Source: JBDTMT01 sp039934135
GTDB lineage: Bacteria > Desulfobacterota > Binatia > HRBIN30 > CADEER01
DNA length: 6,260 bases
Reading direction: 5' to 3'
Assembly: GCA_039934135.1 (NCBI GenBank)
Contig: JBDTMT010000372.1
Location: 1-6,260 of the forward strand
In this document: in pieces, positions 1 through 4,426 of the stretch
Layout: every line of letters begins with the position of its first letter
How positions within the stretch are numbered: position 1 is the stretch's first letter
The notes under the pieces: model-generated
What the model saw: the letters and a program-made list of their open reading frames with translations, nothing else
The model's database searches: none
What the model was told of the DNA's origin: nothing
Position numbers and translations under genes: made by a program

Positions 1-194
1 TAGAGGATGGCGCCCTGCGGCGTCGGCTTGGCACCGCCGCGGCTGCGCTCGAGCAACTTGCAGCGATACTTGGCTTCCAGGGCGCGCAGTTGCTGACTGA
101 CAGCCGACTGCGTGATGAAGTTCTGCGAGGCCGCGACGGAGAAGCTCCCCGTTTCGACGACATCGCAAAAGACTCTGAGCGTTTCGATATGCAT
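1..194 (-). CDS. LysR-type transcriptional regulator, N-terminal part
   Basis: This is the first 64 codons of a LysR-type DNA-binding regulator; the rest, including the effector-binding domain, lies beyond the left edge. The translation begins MHIETLRVFCDVVETGSFSV. Residues 17-40 form the family's winged helix-turn-helix (SFSVAASQ, then TQSAVSQQLRALE), followed by LLERSRGG and PTPQG, which match the usual wing region of LysR proteins. The ATG is at 194-192, with an AGGA ribosome binding site at 204-201 and a 6-nt spacer. The gene is divergent from the VOC gene at 350, an arrangement in which LysR proteins often control the neighbour, but nothing here proves that. The target and inducer cannot be told without the C-terminal domain. 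Family assignment is secure; function is unknown. Confidence 0.93.
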   Translation of the reverse strand, partial: MHIETLRVFCDVVETGSFSVAASQNFITQSAVSQQLRALEAKYRCKLLERSRGGAKPTPQGAIL

Positions 195-200
195 AACGAT

Positions 201-234
201 TCCTAATCCTAAGCGGCTCGTCTTGTTAGTCAAG
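201..234 (-). promoter_or_regulatory. Possible LysR promoter and operator
   Basis: On the minus strand TTGACT (233-228) lies 16 nt from TAGGAT (211-206), a weak match to a sigma-70 promoter just ahead of the LysR start. Overlapping it is the short dyad CTTG-TTAGT-CAAG (222-234), which contains a T-N11-A spacing (221/233) of the kind LysR proteins bind. The proposed -10 nearly touches the AGGA ribosome binding site, so either the promoter call or the start may be slightly off. I see no convincing plus-strand promoter for the VOC gene elsewhere in 195-349. Confidence 0.28.
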
Positions 235-349
235 CAAGGTCGTCTCCGACCCGCAGACCGATGTCCGCCAAACCCTGGCCGCGCATCGATTGCGGCTCCG
301 GTGTGCAGTCCGTAGGGTCCGCCAGCAGATCCGAGAGGAGTGATCAGCC

Positions 350-703
350 ATGAAGCCAGTCCAGCTGCACCACACGTCGATCCGCGTCGCCGACCTGGCG
401 CGCTCGCGCGCCTTCTACGAACAACTGCTCGGTTTGGGCGCCGTCGACCGACCGGAACTGGGTATGCCCGGTCGCTGGTACGGGATCGGGTCAGGCCAGT
501 TGCATCTGATCGCCTGCGAGCCGATGGGTTCGGGGATTGATCCGAGCGGTCCGCACTTCGCTATCGAGGTCGCCGACCTCAACGCCGCGCGTCGCGAGAT
601 CGCCGCGGCGGGACAGGAAGTGCTCGACCCCGGTGGCGATCAGCTGTGGATCCGCGATCCCGACGGCTACACGGTGGAGTTGACCCAGCGTTCGCGGCGC
701 TGA
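350..703 (+). CDS. VOC family protein (glyoxalase/dioxygenase fold)
   Basis: A 117-residue protein of the vicinal oxygen chelate superfamily, which includes glyoxalase I, extradiol dioxygenases, fosfomycin resistance enzymes and bleomycin-binding proteins. It shows the standard opening LHHTSIRVADLARSRAFYEQ (residues 6-25) with the LLGLG turn, and the closing IRDPDGYTVELTQ. The four positions that usually bind the divalent metal appear to be filled: H8, H52 (in LHLIA), H69 (in PHFAIEV) and E110 (in YTVEL), so a metal-dependent enzyme is plausible. The length is normal for a single-module member acting as a dimer. The ATG at 350 has a good ribosome binding site, GAGAGGAG (333-340), 9 nt upstream. 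It stands alone on the plus strand, so there is no operon context to suggest a substrate. The reaction cannot be named from sequence. Confidence 0.92.
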   Translation: MKPVQLHHTSIRVADLARSRAFYEQLLGLGAVDRPELGMPGRWYGIGSGQLHLIACEPMGSGIDPSGPHFAIEVADLNAARREIAAAGQEVLDPGGDQLWIRDPDGYTVELTQRSRR

Positions 704-727
704 GTCAGGTCAGCTGGAGGAGCGGCG

Positions 728-767
728 TGCTGACGCACTGATGTGTGGACGTCTGGATGTGTGCGGG
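728..767. repeat. Left octamer array (consensus TGNNGACG)
   Basis: Five consecutive octamers start at 728, 736, 744, 752 and 760: TGCTGACG, CACTGATG, TGTGGACG, TCTGGATG and TGTGCGGG. Read on the minus strand they follow CGTCNNNA, the same unit as the right array at 818-851, so the two arrays face each other. Units 2 and 4 carry GATG where the others carry GACG, and unit 5 is degenerate. The array begins 24 nt after the VOC stop codon. I do not recognise a named repeat family. Confidence 0.55.
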
Positions 768-775
768 GCCGAAAG

Positions 776-800
776 GTCGGGGCGCTGGTCGCCGCCCGAC
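776..800. terminator. GC-rich hairpin between convergent genes
   Basis: GTCGGG (776-781) pairs exactly with CCCGAC (795-800), enclosing a short GC-rich interior with a possible extra 2-bp stem. It sits between the VOC gene and the DUF190 gene, which run toward each other, and midway between the two octamer arrays. There is no T-tract on either side, so it is not a classic intrinsic terminator. A bidirectional transcription-end structure is the likeliest role. Confidence 0.3.
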
Positions 801-817
801 ACCGCCGCCCATATGAA

Positions 818-851
818 CGTCCGCACGTCAGCACGTCAAAACGTCCAAACG
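818..851. repeat. Right octamer array (consensus CGTCNNNA)
   Basis: Four octamers in exact 8-bp register start at 818, 826, 834 and 842: CGTCCGCA, CGTCAGCA, CGTCAAAA and CGTCCAAA, followed by CG at 850-851. CGTC and the final A are invariant; the middle varies. The stretch CGTCAGCACG (826-835) is the exact reverse complement of CGTGCTGACG (726-735) in the left array. The array ends 2 nt before the DUF190 stop codon. Confidence 0.65.
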
Positions 852-853
852 GG

Positions 854-1201
854 TCAAGCTGACTCGCGCGGGTAGCGGATCACTTCGGCGCTCTCGAGCG
901 TAACTAAGCCGCCGCTTCCGGACGCCTCCATCATCGTATCGAGCTCCGGCAGCAGAGCGCGGATCTTCTCTTCGCTGTCGACGATTTCGATGATGATCGG
1001 AAGGTCTTCCGACAGGCTCAGGACCTTGGCGGTGTGGATGCGGCTGTGGGCGCCGAAGCCCGCCATGCCCTTCCAGGCAGTGGCGCCGGCAAGGCCGAGC
1101 TCGCGCGCCTTGAGCACGATCGCGTCGCACAATGCGACGCCCTTGTAGCGATCGGTCTCGCCGACGAACACCCGCAGCAGCTTGCCCGCGCCCTCGATCA
1201 T
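854..1201 (-). CDS. DUF190 (COG1993) PII-like protein
   Basis: A 115-residue cytoplasmic protein of the DUF190 family, whose known structures resemble PII signal proteins; the biochemical role is not established. The translation shows the family core: LLRVFVGETDRYKG (8-21), AIVLKARELGLAGATAWKGMAGFG (27-50, with the conserved GATxxxGxxGFG pattern), SRIHTAKVLSLSEDLPIIIEIVDSEEKI (53-80), and a closing GLVTLESAEVIRY (98-110). Length is typical. The ATG at 1201-1199 has a strong ribosome binding site, AGGAGGGA (1215-1208), that overlaps the stop codon of the upstream fluC gene, so the two are probably translationally coupled. DUF190 genes commonly lie beside crcB/fluC, so a role in sensing or modulating fluoride export is a reasonable inference but not shown. 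No cysteine or metal site stands out. Confidence 0.92.
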   Translation of the reverse strand: MIEGAGKLLRVFVGETDRYKGVALCDAIVLKARELGLAGATAWKGMAGFGAHSRIHTAKVLSLSEDLPIIIEIVDSEEKIRALLPELDTMMEASGSGGLVTLESAEVIRYPRESA

Positions 1202-1213
1202 CAGTCGTCCCTC

Positions 1214-1585
1214 CTAGATCGAACGGCCAGCCACGCTGCCCAGCCAGACGGCGACCAGGCAGCCGAACAGGGTCAGCGCTACGTTGCCGAGGGCCATGAG
1301 TGGGCTGTCGGTCAGCGACGCGAAGGTTTCGTAACTGAAGGTGGACATGGTCGTGAATCCGCCACACAGGCCGGTGCCGAGCAGGAGGCGCGCTTCGGCG
1401 CTGATCAGACCACGTTCGAGCGACAGCGTCATCACCAAGCCAAGAAGGAAGCTGCCGAGGATGTTCACCGCCAGCGTGCCGACCGGGAACATCAAACCGC
1501 TGGCGTTCTGCAGCCACACAGTCATCAGGTACCGGGCGACCGATCCCACCATGCCGCCGACGGCAACCAGCAACACTCGCCACAC
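1214..1585 (-). CDS. crcB: Fluoride channel FluC/CrcB
   Basis: A 123-residue inner-membrane channel that lets fluoride leave the cytoplasm; family members work as antiparallel dual-topology dimers. Four membrane segments are visible at about residues 4-25, 35-57, 66-90 and 97-119. Signature motifs are present: GGMVGSVARY (10-19), GTLAVNILGSFLLG (36-49, with the conserved pore Asn N41) and GLCGGFTTMSTFSYE (72-86). The usual TTFSTFS phenylalanine box reads TTMSTFS, so the first Phe is Met80 while F83 is kept. The start is GTG at 1585-1583, because an in-frame TAG at 1597-1595 closes the frame just upstream and the length is then typical. A single gene copy fits a homodimer. It is followed, with 12 nt between, by the DUF190 gene. 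No fluoride riboswitch consensus was found ahead of it. Confidence 0.96.
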   Translation of the reverse strand: MWRVLLVAVGGMVGSVARYLMTVWLQNASGLMFPVGTLAVNILGSFLLGLVMTLSLERGLISAEARLLLGTGLCGGFTTMSTFSYETFASLTDSPLMALGNVALTLFGCLVAVWLGSVAGRSI

Positions 1586-1605
1586 GCGCCTGGCCTAAAC
1601 ACACC

Positions 1606-1654
1606 GTGTCGGGCGTGACAATCGCCGCGTGAGCCGGCGCCGCGCGACCGACAC
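1606..1654 (-). promoter_or_regulatory. Nested inverted repeats in fluC leader
   Basis: In the RNA of the minus strand, GUGUCGG (1654-1648) can pair with CCGACAC (1612-1606), a perfect 7-bp stem. Inside it CGCCG (1639-1635) can pair with CGGCG (1627-1623) around a 7-nt loop. The outer stem ends 20 nt before the fluC GTG. A structured leader at a fluoride gene invites comparison with the crcB riboswitch, but the CUGAUG core and other conserved elements are absent. In such GC-rich DNA the pairing could be chance. Confidence 0.25.
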
Positions 1655-1670
1655 TATTTGCTAGCCCGGG

Positions 1671-1707
1671 CAGGGTTCGCGACCGCTGCGGCCTAGCGAA
1701 CAGCCTG
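1671..1707 (-). terminator. Strong hairpin at the SulP stop codon
   Basis: On the minus strand the RNA can fold as CAGG/CCUG (1707-1704 with 1674-1671), GUUCGC/GCGAAC (1701-1696 with 1680-1675) and GCCG/CGGU (1692-1689 with 1685-1682) around a CAG loop, with small internal loops. The SulP stop codon UAG (1695-1693) sits within the structure. No U-tract follows, so this may be a factor-dependent end, a processing site or an mRNA 3'-end stabiliser that sets SulP expression apart from fluC. Confidence 0.4.
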
Positions 1708-3471
1708 GATCGGCGCGCGCGCCGGCAAGTGCAAGTCGTCGCCGCTGGCGTCCTCCGACGCGGCGCCGCCGGGCCGGTCGCCGTGCCGCTGCGCGTGCAA
1801 GCTACTCGCGCGTACGAGGGCGGCGCCGACGTCGGGCACGATGTTGTCCATGCCGAACACGTGCGACACGTGCGCCCGCGCGAACAGTTCCGCCGGTTGG
1901 CGGCGCGTGCCGCAGAGCAGCAGATGCCGCCCCGAGTCGCGCAGGCGCGCGGCAAAGTCCTCCATGGCCAACAAGCCGGTGCCGTCGAGCGCGGTCATGT
2001 TGCGCAGACGAAGAACGACGATCTCCGGCAGGCTGTCGAGCTGGTCGACGATCGGCAGCAGCTTGTCGCTGGAGCCGAACAGGAAGGGCCCGTGGATGCG
2101 GACGATCGCGACGTACGGCGGGATCTCTTTGTCCTGCAGGCTGTGCGGCCGGCCAGCTTCGACGTAGGCGCCGGTGACGCGCTCGACCGTCGTCGTGTCC
2201 GCGACGCGCCGAATGAACAGCAGCGCGGCCAGCACCATGCCCACCTCGACGGCGACGGTCAGGTCGGCGAAGACGGTGAGCGCGAAGGTGACGAACCAGA
2301 CGCTCACGTCGGTCTTGGTCAGCTGTAGGATCGCGGGGATCTCGCGCCACTCGCCCATGTCGTAGGCCACGACGAACAGGATCGCAGCCAGCACGCTGAG
2401 CGGGATGAACTGCGCTAGCGGCGCGGCGACCAGCAACACGAGCAGCAACGTCACGGCGTGGATCATGCCGGCGACCGGCGTGCGGGCGCCGGAGCGCACG
2501 TTGGTCGCCGTGCGCGCGATCGCTCCAGTGGCCGGCAGGCCGCCGAAGATCGGCGACAAGACGTTGGCGACGCCCTGTGCGATCAGCTCGACGTTGGGGT
2601 TGTGTCGATCCCCGGTCATGCGGTCGGACACCACGGCCGACAGCAGCGACTCCATCGCGCCGAGCAACGCGACCGTGAGGGCCGACGGCAACAGCGTCGG
2701 TACCAGGTCGGCGCGGAATTCCGGCATCCGCAGCGGCGGGAAACCCATCGGAATGCCGCCGAAGCGGCTGCCGATGGTGGCGGCTTCGGGCAGCAACAGC
2801 GCCGCCGCCACGGTGCCCAGCGCCAGCGCGATGATCGTGCCCGGGATGCGAAAGTGCCACCGCCGAGCGACGACGATCAGTCCGATCGCGGTCAGGCCCA
2901 GGATCGTGGTGGCGGGTGTCCACGAGTCGAGATGGGTGGCCAACGCCCGTGCGCGGCCGACGAAGTCGCTCGGCACCGCCTCGACGGTCAGGCCCAGGAA
3001 GTCCTTTACCTGTGTACTGGCGATCAGCACCGCGATGCCGTTGGTGAATCCGAAGACCACCGGCCGCGGGATGAAGCGCACGGTGGAGCCGAGGCCGCCG
3101 AGGCCGAAGGCGATGAGGATGACGCCGGCCATCATGGTGCACATGAACAGGCCGTCGATGCCGTGGCGCGCGACGATGGCGGCGATGACGACGACGAAGG
3201 CGCCGGTCGGCCCGCCGACCTGACAACGCGAGCCGCCGAGCGCCGAGATGGTGAAGCCGGTGACGATGGCGCAGTAGATCCCGGCCTGCGGCGACAATCC
3301 CGACGCGATCGCGAAGGCCATCGCCAACGGCAGTGCGACCAGTCCGACCGTGACCCCGGCGATGGCGTCGGCCACCAGGGTCGCCGGCGAATACTCCGGC
3401 AGGCAGAGCAGCGACTTGGGCAGCCAGCGGTTCCAGCTTGCTGGCCAAGGCGACCGCCGGATACGGTTCAC
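1693..3471 (-). CDS. SulP family inorganic anion transporter with STAS domain
   Basis: A 592-residue inner-membrane transporter of the SulP/SLC26 family, whose bacterial members carry sulfate, bicarbonate or dicarboxylates. The membrane domain spans about residues 30-425, with the family's first-helix region VTVGLVALPLAMAFAIASG (40-58) followed by LSPQAGIYCAI, then GGPTGAFVVVIAAIV (86-100), GAMESLLSAVVSDRMTG (271-287) and GLPATGAIARTATN (311-324). A cytoplasmic STAS domain follows at about 450-555, with TALDGTGL (493-500) at the position of the SpoIIAA phosphorylation loop. About 30 polar, probably disordered residues close the protein. The GTG start at 3471-3469 overlaps the ArsR stop by 4 nt (GTGA). 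The frame stays open further upstream to 3846, but that extension only mirrors the ArsR gene and is not transporter-like. The substrate is not deducible; sulfate or bicarbonate are the main candidates. Confidence 0.95.
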   Translation of the reverse strand: MNRIRRSPWPASWNRWLPKSLLCLPEYSPATLVADAIAGVTVGLVALPLAMAFAIASGLSPQAGIYCAIVTGFTISALGGSRCQVGGPTGAFVVVIAAIVARHGIDGLFMCTMMAGVILIAFGLGGLGSTVRFIPRPVVFGFTNGIAVLIASTQVKDFLGLTVEAVPSDFVGRARALATHLDSWTPATTILGLTAIGLIVVARRWHFRIPGTIIALALGTVAAALLLPEAATIGSRFGGIPMGFPPLRMPEFRADLVPTLLPSALTVALLGAMESLLSAVVSDRMTGDRHNPNVELIAQGVANVLSPIFGGLPATGAIARTATNVRSGARTPVAGMIHAVTLLLVLLVAAPLAQFIPLSVLAAILFVVAYDMGEWREIPAILQLTKTDVSVWFVTFALTVFADLTVAVEVGMVLAALLFIRRVADTTTVERVTGAYVEAGRPHSLQDKEIPPYVAIVRIHGPFLFGSSDKLLPIVDQLDSLPEIVVLRLRNMTALDGTGLLAMEDFAARLRDSGRHLLLCGTRRQPAELFARAHVSHVFGMDNIVPDVGAALVRASSLHAQRHGDRPGGAASEDASGDDLHLPARAPIQAVR

Positions 3472-3809
3472 CGGCCTTTCTTTCCGCCCAGGACGCGCAG
3501 CATCGTCGATTGGTCGGCGATTCGATTCTCGAAGATCCGTCGGGCGGTCGACAACAACTCGAGAATCAGCGGATCGCGCAGAGAGTAGATCGCCGACGCG
3601 CCGCGCTTCTCGGCGCTGACCAGATGATGGCCGCGCAGAATGGCCAGATGCTGCGAGATGACCGACTGCGGCATCTCGAGTAGGCGCTGTAGTTCGTTGA
3701 CGCCGCGCTCGTGTGTGCCGAGCTCCTCGAGGATGCGGATGCGCTGCGGGTTGCCGAGGGCGCGGAAGAAGTCTGCCTTGAAAAGCTGCAGGTCGCCAAT
3801 CTTCCGCAT
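3468..3809 (-). CDS. ArsR/SmtB-type winged-helix repressor
   Basis: A 113-residue DNA-binding repressor of the ArsR family, expected to act as a dimer that leaves its operator when a signal is bound. FKADFFRALGNPQRIRILEEL (10-30) is the family's opening helix pair; GVNELQRLLEMPQSVISQHLAIL (36-58) is the helix-turn-helix; and HLVSAEKRGASAIYSL (62-77) is the beta wing. The protein has no cysteine at all, and the C-terminal helix (78-100) lacks the His/Asp/Glu pattern of the alpha-5 zinc site, so arsenic-, zinc- or persulfide-type sensing by known sites is excluded. The ATG at 3809-3807 has AGGA (3822-3819) 9 nt upstream. Its stop overlaps the SulP start, giving one coupled operon, and a near-perfect inverted repeat covers its own start, pointing to autorepression. 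The inducer is unknown. Confidence 0.93.
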   Translation of the reverse strand: MRKIGDLQLFKADFFRALGNPQRIRILEELGTHERGVNELQRLLEMPQSVISQHLAILRGHHLVSAEKRGASAIYSLRDPLILELLSTARRIFENRIADQSTMLRVLGGKKGR

Positions 3810-3828
3810 ATGCGGATATCCTAATATG
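3807..3828. promoter_or_regulatory. Candidate ArsR operator (22-bp inverted repeat)
   Basis: The plus strand reads CATATgcGGAT / ATCCtaATATG, a dyad in which 18 of 22 positions are symmetric; the only mismatches are the two lower-case pairs. It covers the ArsR start codon, the AGGA ribosome binding site and the proposed -10 element. AT-rich imperfect dyads of this size at the promoter are typical of ArsR/SmtB operators. A shorter perfect palindrome, CCGCATATGCGG (3804-3815), overlaps its left half. Confidence 0.62.
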
Positions 3829-3846
3829 ACGAGCGGGCCGGATCAA
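3818..3846 (-). promoter_or_regulatory. Possible arsR-sulP promoter
   Basis: On the minus strand TTGATC (3846-3841) is separated by 17 nt from TAGGAT (3823-3818), each matching four of six sigma-70 consensus positions. The -10 lies inside the candidate operator, which would let the repressor block polymerase. With this -10 the transcript would be almost leaderless and would lose its AGGA ribosome binding site, so the true -10 may lie a few bases upstream, for example CATATT (3828-3823). Confidence 0.3.
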
Positions 3847-3880
3847 TTGAGAATCACGCGTGGCGCAGGCACCGCTCGTG

Positions 3881-4426
3881 TCAGCCGGTTGGCGCGAGGG
3901 CGCGCTCGAGTTTGTCGACGTTCCAGATCAGCAGCGCGCCGGTCAGCACGACCGGGCCGCCGGGGCTGACCTGCGCGTAGACGGCCGTCGCGGGCGGATT
4001 GCGGTTGCCGATCAGCAGCACCAACGGCGGCGCGTCGCGCCGCGTCAGCTCGATCGTCCCAGCCGCTGGAGCCAAGCCGTGCGCGGCCAGCTGATCGGTG
4101 CCGACGTCGAGCTTCATGATCTCGTACAGCTCGGTGAGGCCGGTGAGGAAGTCGTTGACGTCCGCCGGGCGCTGCACGCCGCTCCAGCCATCCGCGGTGC
4201 GCTCGCTGTGCAGCACGCGCTCACCGCGCCGCAGGTCGAGGGCCGTGACATCGGCGGGATCGAAGACCAGCAGGTGCTCGAGGTCGGCGGCCGGCAGCGG
4301 CGGGGCGGGTTCGGCGAAGATGGTGCGCCACGAGCTACCGGGTTGACCGGCGGTGACGTCGCGGTAGAGCCAGGCGGCGGCGCCCAGCAGCGCGAGCACC
4401 AGTAGGAGGGTGCCGCGCCCGCGCAC
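3881..4426 (-). CDS. DUF4340-type membrane-anchored protein of an ABC transporter operon
   Basis: A 181-residue protein with one N-terminal membrane anchor (about residues 5-21, LLLVLALLGAAAWL in its core) and a periplasmic or extracellular domain. The domain resembles DUF4340: VTALDLRRGERVLHSERTADGW (60-81), a helical middle, then HGLAPAAGTIELTRRDAPP (116-134) followed by LVLLIGNRNPP-TAVYAQV and a closing LLIWNVDKLERAL. DUF4340 genes usually follow GldG-type genes, as here. The GTG start (4426-4424) abuts the preceding TGA with no gap, and GGAGGG (4438-4433) inside the upstream gene serves as ribosome binding site. At 181 residues it is shorter than many family members, which reach 300 or more, and seems to hold one copy of the domain. 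It is the last gene of its operon. Its molecular role is not known. Confidence 0.8.
   Translation of the reverse strand: MRGRGTLLLVLALLGAAAWLYRDVTAGQPGSSWRTIFAEPAPPLPAADLEHLLVFDPADVTALDLRRGERVLHSERTADGWSGVQRPADVNDFLTGLTELYEIMKLDVGTDQLAAHGLAPAAGTIELTRRDAPPLVLLIGNRNPPATAVYAQVSPGGPVVLTGALLIWNVDKLERALAPTG

Noticed and set aside
1612..1626. GGCGATTGTCACGCC on the minus strand, reminiscent of the fluoride riboswitch 5' part
   Set aside because: The conserved downstream CUGAUG and the pseudoknot partner are missing, so the match is only to a short GC-rich stem.
1802..3448. 548-codon minus-strand frame inside the SulP gene
   Set aside because: It is an Arg/His-rich out-of-frame reading of the SulP coding sequence.
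2458..3588. Long plus-strand open frame opposite SulP and ArsR
   Set aside because: Its translation is Arg/Asp/Gly/Gln-rich with no recognisable domain, a typical antisense shadow of a GC-rich gene.
3472..3846. A 125-codon N-terminal extension of the SulP frame up to an ATG at 3846
   Set aside because: It lies almost wholly over the ArsR gene on the same strand in another frame, is Arg/Pro/Ala-rich with no transporter features, and SulP homology begins just after the GTG at 3471.
3829..3880. Search for a terminator after the DUF4340 gene
   Set aside because: Only the short palindrome CACGCGTG (3855-3862) and scattered weak pairings are present, with no T-tract; not enough for a call.
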